12,462 bases of DNA from Paracoccaceae bacterium. GTDB lineage: Bacteria; Pseudomonadota; Alphaproteobacteria; Rhodobacterales; Rhodobacteraceae. Shown in pieces: positions 4,968 to 12,269 of the stretch; within the stretch, counting starts at the first letter, position 1; the number at the start of each line of letters is the position of its first letter. The position numbers were made by a program, and so were the translations under genes. The DNA is taken from assembly GCA_006227805.1 (NCBI GenBank), contig SBFT01000262.1:1-12462 (forward strand). Reading direction: 5' to 3'. Under the pieces are notes generated by a model. It was given only the letters and a program-made list of their open reading frames with translations, did no database searches and was not told the DNA's origin.

Positions 4968-6941
4968 ATGAGCGACACCGCGCAAACCGACAAGCCCGCG
5001 ATCACCACCTATCCACCGTCCGCCGACCTGGTGGCCAAGGCGCATGTGAACGAAGCGAAATACAACGAAATGTATGCCGCCTCGATCCGCGATCCGGAGG
5101 GGTTCTGGGGCGAACACGGCAAGCGCATCGACTGGATCAAGCCCTACACCAAGGTGAAGGACACCGATTTCAAGCTTGGCCAGGTGTCGATCAAGTGGTT
5201 CCACGACGGAACGCTGAACGTCAGCGCCAATTGCGTCGACCGCCACCTGGCGACGCGCGGCGACCAGACCGCGATCATCTTCGAGCCCGACGACCCGAAC
5301 GAAGCGGCGCGCCACATCACCTACAGGCAGCTGCATGTCAGCGTCTGCCGGATGGCGAACGTGCTCGAGAGCCTGGGCGTGCGCCGGGGCGACCGCGTGG
5401 TGATCTACCTGCCGATGATCCCCGAAGCCGCCTATGCCATGCTGGCCTGCGCGCGCATCGGCGCGATCCATTCCATCGTCTTCGCGGGCTTCTCGCCCGA
5501 CGCTCTGGCGGCGCGGATCAACGGTTGCGACGCCAAGGTCGTCATCACCGCCGACTACGCGCCCCGCGGCGGCCGCAAGACGCCGCTGAAATCCAATGCC
5601 GACGCCGCCCTCCTGCATGTCATGCACGCGTGCAAGTGCCTTGTCGTCAAGCGCACCGGCGGCCAGACCACCTGGGTGGATGGCCGCGACTTCGACTATA
5701 ACGAGATGGTTCTGGAAGCGGACGACTACTGCGCACCCGCCGAGATGAACGCGGAAGACCCGCTGTTCATCCTCTATACGTCCGGTTCCACCGGCCAGCC
5801 CAAGGGCGTGGTGCACACCACCGGCGGCTACCTTGTCTATGCCTCGCTGACGCACGAGATCACCTTCGACTACCAGGAAGGCGACATCTACTGGTGCACG
5901 GCGGACGTGGGCTGGGTCACGGGGCACAGCTACATCGTCTATGGCCCGCTGTCGAACGGCGCGACCACGCTGATGTTCGAAGGCGTGCCGACCTGGCCTG
6001 ATGCCAGCCGCTTCTGGCAGGTCTGCGAAAAGCACAAAGTGAACCAGTTCTACACCGCCCCCACCGCCATCCGCGCGCTGATGGGCCAGGGCACCGACTA
6101 CGTCACGAAATGCGATCTGTCGTCCCTGCGCATCCTCGGCACCGTGGGCGAACCCATCAACCCCGAGGCCTGGAACTGGTACAACGACGTCGTCGGCAAG
6201 GGGAAGTGCCCCATCGTCGACACCTGGTGGCAGACCGAAACCGGCGGCCACCTGCTGACCCCCCTGCCCGGCGCGCACGCGACGAAACCCGGCAGCGCGA
6301 TGAAGCCCTTCTTCGGCGTGCAGCCCGTGGTCCTCGACCCGCAGACCGGCGCCGAGATCACCACATCGCCGACCGAGGGGGTTCTGGCGCTGAAGGACAG
6401 CTGGCCCGGCCAGATGCGCACCGTCTGGGGCGATCACGAGCGTTTTGAGAAGACCTATTTCGCCGATTACAAGGGTTATTACTTCTCGGGCGACGGCTGC
6501 CGCCGGGATGCGGACGGCGATTACTGGATCACCGGCCGCGTCGATGACGTGATCAACGTCTCGGGCCACCGGATGGGCACTGCCGAGGTCGAAAGCGCGC
6601 TGGTCGCGCACAAGGACGTGGCAGAGGCCGCCGTGGTGGGCTATCCGCACGAGATCAAGGGCCAGGGCATCTATTGCTACGTCACCCTGATGAACGGGGT
6701 CGAGCCGACCGAGGACCTGCGCAAGGAACTGCGCGCCTGGGTGCGCACGGAAATCGGCCCGATCGCCAGCCCCGACGTGATCCAGTGGGCCCCGGGCCTG
6801 CCCAAGACGCGGTCCGGCAAGATAATGCGCCGCATCCTGCGCAAGATCGCCGAGAACGACTTCGGCAGCCTTGGCGACACCTCGACGCTGGCCGATCCCT
6901 CGGTCGTCGACGACCTCATCGCCAACCGGGCAGGCAAGTGA
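4968..6941 (+). CDS. acs: Acetyl-CoA synthetase (AMP-forming acetate:CoA ligase)
   Basis: Cytoplasmic enzyme converting acetate, ATP and CoA to acetyl-CoA, AMP and pyrophosphate. It has 657 residues, near the usual 650. Adenylate-forming family motifs are all present in order: YTSGSTGQPKG from residue 270 (ATP phosphate loop), DVGWVTGHSY, DTWWQTETGG at 418-427, GRVDDVINVSGHR at 523-535 (hinge and CoA face), and PKTRSGKIMRRIL with K618 as the catalytic lysine. That lysine is the one inactivated by acetylation in characterised Acs proteins. The start ATG at 4968 has GGGAGGAG upstream at good spacing. It is the first gene of the right operon; the adk reading frame follows almost without gap. The two N-terminal motifs typical of Acs (FWGEHGKRIDWIKPY and VSIKWFHDGTLNVSANCVDR) argue against propionyl-CoA synthetase. 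Confidence 0.97.
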   Translation: MSDTAQTDKPAITTYPPSADLVAKAHVNEAKYNEMYAASIRDPEGFWGEHGKRIDWIKPYTKVKDTDFKLGQVSIKWFHDGTLNVSANCVDRHLATRGDQTAIIFEPDDPNEAARHITYRQLHVSVCRMANVLESLGVRRGDRVVIYLPMIPEAAYAMLACARIGAIHSIVFAGFSPDALAARINGCDAKVVITADYAPRGGRKTPLKSNADAALLHVMHACKCLVVKRTGGQTTWVDGRDFDYNEMVLEADDYCAPAEMNAEDPLFILYTSGSTGQPKGVVHTTGGYLVYASLTHEITFDYQEGDIYWCTADVGWVTGHSYIVYGPLSNGATTLMFEGVPTWPDASRFWQVCEKHKVNQFYTAPTAIRALMGQGTDYVTKCDLSSLRILGTVGEPINPEAWNWYNDVVGKGKCPIVDTWWQTETGGHLLTPLPGAHATKPGSAMKPFFGVQPVVLDPQTGAEITTSPTEGVLALKDSWPGQMRTVWGDHERFEKTYFADYKGYYFSGDGCRRDADGDYWITGRVDDVINVSGHRMGTAEVESALVAHKDVAEAAVVGYPHEIKGQGIYCYVTLMNGVEPTEDLRKELRAWVRTEIGPIASPDVIQWAPGLPKTRSGKIMRRILRKIAENDFGSLGDTSTLADPSVVDDLIANRAGK

Positions 6942-6952
6942 GCGTGCTGACC

Positions 6953-7636
6953 ATGGAAAGCCCCGTGACCACGGTGCCTGCCGTCCTGATCCTGCTGGGG
7001 CCTCCGGGCGCCGGCAAGGGCACCCAGGCGCGGATGCTGGAAGACCGCTTCGGCCTCGTGCAGCTGTCGACGGGTGACCTGCTGCGCGCGGCCGTCGCCG
7101 CCGGAACCGAAGCCGGCCGCGCCGCGAAGGCGGTGATGGAGGCGGGCAGCCTGGTCAGCGACGACATCGTCATCGCCATCCTGCGCGACCGCCTGGGCGA
7201 GCCCGACGTGGCGAAGGGCGTCATCCTCGACGGCTTTCCGCGCACCACGGTGCAGGCCGAGGCGCTCGACACGCTTTTGTCCGAGACCGGCCAGCGCATC
7301 AACGCCGCCGTCAGCCTCGACGTCGACGACGCGGCGATGGTGGCGCGCATCTCGGGCCGCTTCACCTGCGGGAGTTGCGGCGAGGGATACCATGACACCT
7401 ACAAGCGCCCCGCCGTCGAGGGCGTGTGCGACAAGTGCGGCGGCACGCAGATGAAACGGCGCGCCGACGACAAGGCCGAAACCGTGGGCCAGCGGCTGGA
7501 AGCCTATCACGCGCAGACCGCGCCGCTGATTGCCTATTACGCGAACAAGGGTGTTCTGAAATCGGTCGACGCCATGGGCGACATCGATGCGATCGCAGGC
7601 GCTCTTGCCACCATCGTCCGCGAGGCGATGGACTGA
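6953..7636 (+). CDS. adk: Adenylate kinase, zinc-finger LID type
   Basis: Catalyses AMP + ATP to 2 ADP in the cytoplasm, recycling the AMP made by Acs. The protein is 227 residues from this start. Motifs: P-loop GPPGAGKGT at 16-24, STGDLLR at 39-45 (AMP binding), DGFPRT at 93-98, and a LID domain with C139-x2-C142 and C159-x2-C162, a four-cysteine metal site. RRADD (169-173) is the late nucleotide-binding block. The start is uncertain. I chose ATG 6953, 11 bp after the acs stop; in-frame GTG codons at 6938 (overlapping the acs stop as GTGA) and 6944 are alternatives, and none has a strong ribosome binding site. Most relatives begin close to the P-loop, so about 10 residues of extra N-terminus are present in any case. 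Rhodobacterales usually carry an adk in the ribosomal-protein operon, so this may be a second copy dedicated to acetate use; that needs the rest of the genome. Confidence 0.93.
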   Translation: MESPVTTVPAVLILLGPPGAGKGTQARMLEDRFGLVQLSTGDLLRAAVAAGTEAGRAAKAVMEAGSLVSDDIVIAILRDRLGEPDVAKGVILDGFPRTTVQAEALDTLLSETGQRINAAVSLDVDDAAMVARISGRFTCGSCGEGYHDTYKRPAVEGVCDKCGGTQMKRRADDKAETVGQRLEAYHAQTAPLIAYYANKGVLKSVDAMGDIDAIAGALATIVREAMD

Positions 7637-7646
7637 GAAGGGAAGC

Positions 7647-7664
7647 GGGGCCAGGTCTGGCCCC
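7647..7664 (+). promoter_or_regulatory. GC hairpin between adk and the symporter small subunit
   Basis: GGGGCCAG and CTGGCCCC are perfect 8-base arms; seven pairs with a GGTC loop are realistic. It starts 10 bases after the adk stop and ends a few bases before tandem GGAGG/AGGAGG sequences. No T-run follows, so an attenuator or mRNA-end stabiliser is likelier than full termination. Confidence 0.55.
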
Positions 7665-7692
7665 GTTCACGGAGGACAAGGAGGAACCGCGA

Positions 7693-7965
7693 ATGGCGGA
7701 CAAAAACACTTCTGGTGGAGACAACGGGGCCTATTGGGCAGCCAACATCCGCATCATCATGATTTCCCTGGTGATCTGGGCGCTGGTGTCGCTGGGTTTC
7801 GGCATCGTGCTCCGCCCGCTTCTGTCGGGGATCGCCATCGGCGGCACCGACCTGGGCTTCTGGTTTGCACAGCAGGGATCGATCATCATCTTCATCCTGC
7901 TGATCTTCAACTATGCCCGGTACATGAACAAACTCGACCGCCAGTACGGCGTGGACGAGCAATAA
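7693..7965 (+). CDS. Sodium/substrate symporter small subunit (DUF4212)
   Basis: Small inner-membrane protein of 90 residues that accompanies a VC_2705-type sodium:solute symporter. Two hydrophobic segments are seen (about 18-41 and 52-77) with a hydrophilic, gly/ser-rich start (MADKNTSGGDNGAYWAAN) and a charged end (KLDRQYGVDEQ). The late NYARYMNKLDRQYGV block is typical of DUF4212. The start ATG at 7693 has AAGGAGGA at good spacing; a second GGAGG lies ten bases further upstream. It is followed after 18 bp by the symporter gene. The pairing resembles E. coli YjcH with ActP in arrangement but uses a different small-protein family. Its exact role (stability, gating or targeting of the symporter) is not established to my knowledge. 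Confidence 0.9.
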   Translation: MADKNTSGGDNGAYWAANIRIIMISLVIWALVSLGFGIVLRPLLSGIAIGGTDLGFWFAQQGSIIIFILLIFNYARYMNKLDRQYGVDEQ

Positions 7966-7983
7966 GGGACAGGGAAACCAATC

Positions 7984-9756
7984 ATGGATCAGTATACTCT
8001 GAACCTGCTGGTCGTGGGCGCGTCCTTTGCGCTCTACGTCGGCATCGCGATCTGGGCACGCGCCGGATCGACCTCGGAATTCTATGCCGCGAACCGCGGC
8101 GTCAACCCGGTCATGAACGGCATGGCGACCGCGGCCGACTGGATGTCGGCGGCGTCCTTCATCTCGATGGCGGGCCTGATCGCCTTCGTGGGCTACGGCA
8201 ACTCGTCCTTCCTCATGGGCTGGACCGGCGGCTACGTGCTGCTCGCCATGCTTCTCGCACCCTACCTGCGGAAGTTCGGCAAGTTCACCGTGCCGGAATT
8301 CATCGGTGACCGCTTCTACAGCCAGACCGCGCGCCTGGTGGCCGTCATCGCGCTGATCGTCATCTCGGTCACCTACGTGATCGGCCAGATGACCGGCGCG
8401 GGCGTCGCCTTCTCGCGCTTCCTGGAAGTCGAAAGCTCGACCGGTCTCTACATCGCGTCCGCGGTCGTGTTCGTCTATGCCGTTCTCGGCGGCATGAAGG
8501 GCATCACCTATACCCAGGTCGCGCAGTACATCGTGCTGATCATCGCCTACACCATCCCGGCGGTCTTCATCTCGCTGCAACTGACCGGCAACCCGATCCC
8601 GGGCCTGGGCCTGTTCAGCACCCATACCGAAAGCGGCGTGCCGCTGCTGGTCAAGCTGAACCAGGTTCTCGTCGAACTCGGCTTCAACGACTATACCGGC
8701 CAGCACGGGTCGACCTTCAACATGTTCCTGTTCACCCTGTCGCTGATGATCGGCACCGCGGGCCTGCCCCACGTGATCATCCGCTTCTTCACCGTGCCGA
8801 AGGTGTCGGACGCACGCTGGTCGGCAGGCTGGGCGCTGGTCTTCATCGCGCTTCTCTACCTGACGGCTCCGGCCGTGGGTGCGATGGCGCGCCTGAACAT
8901 CATCAACACGCTCTGGCCGAACGGCATCGAGGGCGAAGCCCTTGCCATCGACCAGAAGCCCGACTGGATGATCAACTGGGAACGCACCGGTCTTCTGGGC
9001 TTCGAAGACAAGAACGGCGACGGCCTGATCCAGTACTACAACGACAAGAACGCCGCGATGCAGGAAAAGGCCACCGCGGCGGGCTGGGCCGGCAACGAGA
9101 TGACGCGCTTCAACAACGACATCCTCGTTCTCGCCAACCCCGAGATCGCGCAGCTTCCGGGCTGGGTGATCGCGCTGATCGCCGCGGGCGGTCTGGCGGC
9201 GGCGCTTTCGACGGCGGCAGGTCTGCTTCTGGCGATCTCGTCGGCGGTGTCGCACGACCTGATCAAGAGCCAGATCAACCCCAACATCTCTGAAAAGGGC
9301 GAGCTTCTGGCCGCCCGGATCTCGATGGCGGGCGCGATCGTGGTGGCAACCTACCTGGGTCTGAACCCGCCGGGCTTCGCCGCCCAGGTGGTGGCGCTGG
9401 CCTTCGGTCTGGCGGCCTCGTCGATCTTCCCGGTGCTGATGATGGGCATCTTCTCGAAGCGGGTGAACTCGGCCGGCGCGATCGCGGGCATGACCGTCGG
9501 TCTGCTCTCGACCGTGCTCTACATCTTCACCTATCTCGGCTGGTTCTTCATCCCCGGCACGAACATGCTGCCGAACACCGTCGACAACTGGCTCTTCGGC
9601 ATCTCGCCGCTGGCCTTCGGCACGGTGGGTGCGCTCCTGAACTTCGTCACCGCCTACGTGGTGTCGGGCATGACCAAGGAGACCCCGCAGGAGATCCGCG
9701 ACCTGGTGGACAGCGTGCGCATCCCGCGCGGTGCCGCAGGCGCGATCGACCACTGA
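7984..9756 (+). CDS. Sodium:solute symporter, VC_2705 subfamily, probable acetate/short-chain acid importer
   Basis: Inner-membrane SSS-family cation symporter of 590 residues with about 13 membrane helices. Typical blocks: FYAANRGVNPVMNGMATAADWMSAASF near the N-terminus, VPEFIGDRF, the long helix around TYVIGQMTGAGV, and LSTAAGLLLAISSAVSHDL with S409-T410, a region that forms a sodium site in characterised relatives. A hydrophilic loop of roughly 80 residues (about 315-390) in the middle carries DKNGDGLIQYYND at 342-354, resembling an EF-hand calcium loop. The ATG at 7984 is preceded by AGGGA. The partner is the DUF4212 protein just upstream. Acetate as substrate is inferred from acs in the same operon; other monocarboxylates are possible. 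I leave out actP as a symbol because this is not the E. coli ActP/YjcH type. Confidence 0.9.
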   Translation: MDQYTLNLLVVGASFALYVGIAIWARAGSTSEFYAANRGVNPVMNGMATAADWMSAASFISMAGLIAFVGYGNSSFLMGWTGGYVLLAMLLAPYLRKFGKFTVPEFIGDRFYSQTARLVAVIALIVISVTYVIGQMTGAGVAFSRFLEVESSTGLYIASAVVFVYAVLGGMKGITYTQVAQYIVLIIAYTIPAVFISLQLTGNPIPGLGLFSTHTESGVPLLVKLNQVLVELGFNDYTGQHGSTFNMFLFTLSLMIGTAGLPHVIIRFFTVPKVSDARWSAGWALVFIALLYLTAPAVGAMARLNIINTLWPNGIEGEALAIDQKPDWMINWERTGLLGFEDKNGDGLIQYYNDKNAAMQEKATAAGWAGNEMTRFNNDILVLANPEIAQLPGWVIALIAAGGLAAALSTAAGLLLAISSAVSHDLIKSQINPNISEKGELLAARISMAGAIVVATYLGLNPPGFAAQVVALAFGLAASSIFPVLMMGIFSKRVNSAGAIAGMTVGLLSTVLYIFTYLGWFFIPGTNMLPNTVDNWLFGISPLAFGTVGALLNFVTAYVVSGMTKETPQEIRDLVDSVRIPRGAAGAIDH

Positions 9757-9764
9757 GACCAGGA

Positions 9765-9799
9765 CGGGGCGTCGACCGGGCCATGCCTGCGACGCCCCG
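9765..9799 (+). terminator. Terminator-like hairpin after the symporter gene
   Basis: Perfect 10-bp arms CGGGGCGTCG (9765-9774) and CGACGCCCCG (9790-9799) flank a 15-base loop, starting 8 bases after the symporter stop. It is followed by CCCCCTTT, only a weak T-run, so partial termination is plausible. Confidence 0.55.
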
Positions 9800-9815
9800 C
9801 CCCCTTTCCAACATC

Positions 9816-9843
9816 GTCCCGCCCGGTTCACGCTGGGCGGGAC
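9816..9843 (+). promoter_or_regulatory. Second hairpin just before the DUF294 gene
   Basis: Perfect 9-bp arms GTCCCGCCC (9816-9824) and GGGCGGGAC (9835-9843) with a 10-base loop. It ends 7 bases before the GAGG ribosome binding site of the next gene. It may act together with the preceding hairpin to set expression of the downstream genes apart from the symporter. Confidence 0.55.
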
Positions 9844-9862
9844 ATTTCATGAGGCAAGCGCC

Positions 9863-11686
9863 ATGCCGCTGACACAAGCCGACGTGACGAGGTTCCTGAC
9901 CTCGGTGCATCCCTACGACAGCCTCGATCCGGCCCGGCTTGGCGATCTCGTGCCCCGGTTCCGGGCGCAGGGCTTCCCCCAGGGGCAGATCATCTACCGG
10001 CGCGGCGATACGCTCGAAGGCCTCTACCTCGTCCATGACGGCGAGGTCGAGATCACCGACGAGAACGACATGCCCCTGTCGATCCTGGGGCCGCGCAATT
10101 CCTTCGGCGAGCGCGGACTGGCCCGCGACGGCATCGCCCTGACGACCGCCACCGCCAGCGCCGACAGCACGCTTTTGCTGCTGCCGCGCGCCGATTTCGA
10201 CGCGCTGATGCTGGCCGAGCCCGCCGTCGCGCGCTTCTTCGACCGCCGCCACGCCCGCGCCGCGCGCGAGAATGACCTGGCGACAAGCCGCGTCGCCGAC
10301 CTGATGGCGCGCGATCCGCTGACCTGCGAGGCCGGAACTCCGGTTCGCGAGGCCGCGAGGGCCATGGCCGGGCGCCATGTCTCGTCCATCTGCGTGCTGG
10401 AGGGCGGGCGCCTTGCCGGCATCGTCACCGCGCGCGACCTGTCGGGCAAGGTCGTGGGCGGCGGGTTGCCCGGCGACACGCCCGTCGCGCAGGTGATGAC
10501 GCGCGATCCCGTGACGCTGGCGCCTTCGGCCATCGGATCGGACGTGCTGCACCAGATGATGGAGCGCCGCATCGGCCATCTGCCCATCGTCGAGGCGGGC
10601 CGCCTGGTCGGCATCGTGACCCAGACCGACCTGACGCGCTTCCAGGCCGTCAGCTCGGCCGAGCTGGTCAGCCGCATCGCGCAGGCCGACAGCGCGCAGG
10701 AGATGGCCCGCGTCACCGCCGAGATCCCGCGCCTGCTGGTCCAGCTGGTCGCGGGCGGCAACCGCCACGAGGTGGTCACGCGGCTGATCACCGACATCGC
10801 CGACACCGCCACGCGGCGCCTTCTGGCGCTGGGCGAGGCGCAGTTCGGCCCCCCGCCCGTGCCCTATCTGTGGCTGGCCTGCGGCAGCCAGGGCCGCCAG
10901 GAACAGACCGGCGTCAGCGATCAGGACAATTGCATGATCCTGCACGACGACGCGACCGAGGCCGACCAGGCCTACTTCGCCCGGCTTGCGCAATTCGTCA
11001 GCGACGGTCTGGATGTCTGCGGCTATTTCTATTGCCCCGGCGACATGATGGCCACTGCGGACCGCTGGCGTCAGCCGCTGCGGGTCTGGCGACAGTATTT
11101 CCGCGGCTGGATCGACCGGCCCGATCCGATGGCGCAGATGCTGGCCAGCGTCATGTTCGACCTGCGCCCGATCGGGGGCGAGCGCAGCCTGTTCGAGGGC
11201 CTCCAGGCCCAGACGCTGGAGGCCGCCTCGAAGAATTCGATCTTCGTGGCGCACATGATCTCGAACTCGCTCAAGCACACGCCGCCCCTGGGATTGCTGC
11301 GGGGCTTCGCGACGATCCGGTCGGGCGAACATCGCAACACGCTCGATCTCAAGCATAACGGCGTGGTGCCGGTGGTCGACCTGGGCCGGGTCTATGCGCT
11401 CCAGGGCCGCCTGACGCCCGCCAATACCCGCGCGCGTCTGGAAGCCGCGGAAGGCGCGGGCGTGATCAGCCCCTCGGGGGCGCGCGACCTGCTGGATGCC
11501 TATGACCTGATCGCCGAGACGCGGCTTGCCCACCAGGCGCGCCAGATCAAGGCGGGATCGAAGCCCGACAACTTCCTCAGCCCCACCGAATTGTCCGACT
11601 TTGAGCGAAGTCATCTCCGGGATGCCTTCGTCGTGGTAAAGACGCTGCAATCGGCGCTGGGGCATGGCAAGGGTATGCTGGGCTGA
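9863..11686 (+). CDS. cNMP-like / twin-CBS / DUF294 nucleotidyltransferase protein
   Basis: Probable cytoplasmic sensor-enzyme of 607 residues. Domain order: a cyclic-nucleotide-binding fold (about 15-130), CBS 1 (about 144-198), CBS 2 (about 208-264), a DUF294 nucleotidyltransferase domain (about 290-430), and the DUF294 C-terminal helical domain. The transferase signature is intact: GSQGRQEQTG at 341-350 then SDQDN with D353 and D355 as the metal-binding pair, as in GlnD-type enzymes. In the cNMP domain the phosphate cassette is FGERGLARDGIALTT (81-95); where CRP has a conserved arginine this has L93, so cAMP binding is doubtful. Each CBS domain keeps its GIVT-x-x-DL end, suited to adenosine nucleotides. 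Start: GAGG lies eight bases before ATG 9863; longer in-frame starts would run through the two hairpins. The family often follows DUF4212/SSS genes; its target is not known to me. Membership is firm, biochemical role inferred. Confidence 0.92.
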   Translation: MPLTQADVTRFLTSVHPYDSLDPARLGDLVPRFRAQGFPQGQIIYRRGDTLEGLYLVHDGEVEITDENDMPLSILGPRNSFGERGLARDGIALTTATASADSTLLLLPRADFDALMLAEPAVARFFDRRHARAARENDLATSRVADLMARDPLTCEAGTPVREAARAMAGRHVSSICVLEGGRLAGIVTARDLSGKVVGGGLPGDTPVAQVMTRDPVTLAPSAIGSDVLHQMMERRIGHLPIVEAGRLVGIVTQTDLTRFQAVSSAELVSRIAQADSAQEMARVTAEIPRLLVQLVAGGNRHEVVTRLITDIADTATRRLLALGEAQFGPPPVPYLWLACGSQGRQEQTGVSDQDNCMILHDDATEADQAYFARLAQFVSDGLDVCGYFYCPGDMMATADRWRQPLRVWRQYFRGWIDRPDPMAQMLASVMFDLRPIGGERSLFEGLQAQTLEAASKNSIFVAHMISNSLKHTPPLGLLRGFATIRSGEHRNTLDLKHNGVVPVVDLGRVYALQGRLTPANTRARLEAAEGAGVISPSGARDLLDAYDLIAETRLAHQARQIKAGSKPDNFLSPTELSDFERSHLRDAFVVVKTLQSALGHGKGMLG

Positions 11687-11701
11687 CGGAAGGCAAGACG
11701 G

Positions 11702-11722
11702 GGCCCGCGCTAGAAACGGGCC
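11702..11722 (+). promoter_or_regulatory. Hairpin abutting the ribosome binding site of the next gene
   Basis: GGCCCG (11702-11707) and CGGGCC (11717-11722) form a 6-bp stem with a 9-base loop. The right arm directly touches the GGGAGGAG Shine-Dalgarno at 11723-11730. It could affect translation start of the following gene. Confidence 0.4.
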
Positions 11723-11738
11723 GGGAGGAGAAGAACGC

Positions 11739-12269
11739 ATGTTACTGGAATTGGTCGGAACGGTTCTGGCCGGTGTCGTCTTCGGCAGCATGGTCATGCT
11801 GGCGCGCCGCTGGGTGGGCGACCGCCTGCCGAAATGGCTGGTGCCCGTCGCGGCCGGAGCGGGCATGTTGCTGGCCACGATTTCCAGCGAATACGGCTGG
11901 TACGGGCGCACCCTCGAGATCGCCAGGACCGATCTGCCGCAGATGGTCGTGGCCACGACTCTCGAAAGCCGCGCGCCCTGGCGTCCCTGGACCTATGTCG
12001 TGCCCTATGTCGAACGCTTCGTCGCGGTCGATGGCGCCTCGCTGCGCACGAACCCGGTGATCCCGGGACAGCGGATGGTCGATCTCTATTCCTTCGGGCG
12101 CTGGGTGCCGGTCAGCAAGGTCACCGTGATCCTCGATTGCGAAGACAGCCGACGCGCCTTGCTGGACGCCGATGCCAGCTTCGACGCCGAGGGCAAGGTT
12201 CTGGGCATCGACTGGATCGACGTCGCCGAGGACGACCCGGTTCTGCGGACAGGCTGCGCGGTGTCGTGA
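11739..12269 (+). CDS. Unrecognised membrane-anchored protein with periplasmic domain
   Basis: I do not recognise this 176-residue protein by function. Two hydrophobic segments (about 3-22 and 34-50) are joined by a short loop rich in positive charge (R23, R24, R29, K32). By the positive-inside rule that loop is cytoplasmic, which places the remaining 120 residues in the periplasm. That domain has aromatic, proline-rich sequence (APWRPWTYVVPYVERF), a YSFGRWVPVSKVTVILDCEDSRRALLDAD stretch and an acidic end. Two cysteines, C134 and C173, are its only ones and could form a disulfide. The start ATG at 11739 has GGGAGGAG upstream. It lies 52 bp after the DUF294 gene and its stop overlaps the next start (TGATG), so it belongs to the same operon as the acetate genes. 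Real by codon use and ribosome binding site; role unknown. Confidence 0.85.
   Translation: MLLELVGTVLAGVVFGSMVMLARRWVGDRLPKWLVPVAAGAGMLLATISSEYGWYGRTLEIARTDLPQMVVATTLESRAPWRPWTYVVPYVERFVAVDGASLRTNPVIPGQRMVDLYSFGRWVPVSKVTVILDCEDSRRALLDADASFDAEGKVLGIDWIDVAEDDPVLRTGCAVS

Noticed and set aside
4854..6650. Minus-strand open frame of almost 600 codons opposite acs
   Set aside because: The sense strand encodes full-length Acs with all motifs; the antisense protein resembles nothing and is compositionally typical of shadow frames.
7537..9831. Long open frame of over 700 codons on the minus strand opposite the symporter genes
   Set aside because: The translation is rich in His, Arg, Asp, Gly and Gln with no hydrophobic core or known motif, as expected from the antisense of a GC-rich gene; the plus strand has clear symporter genes.
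9731..9862. Longer DUF294 protein starting at 9731 within the symporter gene end
   Set aside because: It would translate through two perfect hairpins and gives non-conserved Pro/Arg-rich sequence; ATG 9863 has a ribosome binding site and starts at the domain.
9647..11956. Long minus-strand open frame opposite the DUF294 gene
   Set aside because: Antisense shadow: low-complexity composition, no motif and no ribosome binding site, whereas the plus strand holds intact CBS and nucleotidyltransferase motifs.
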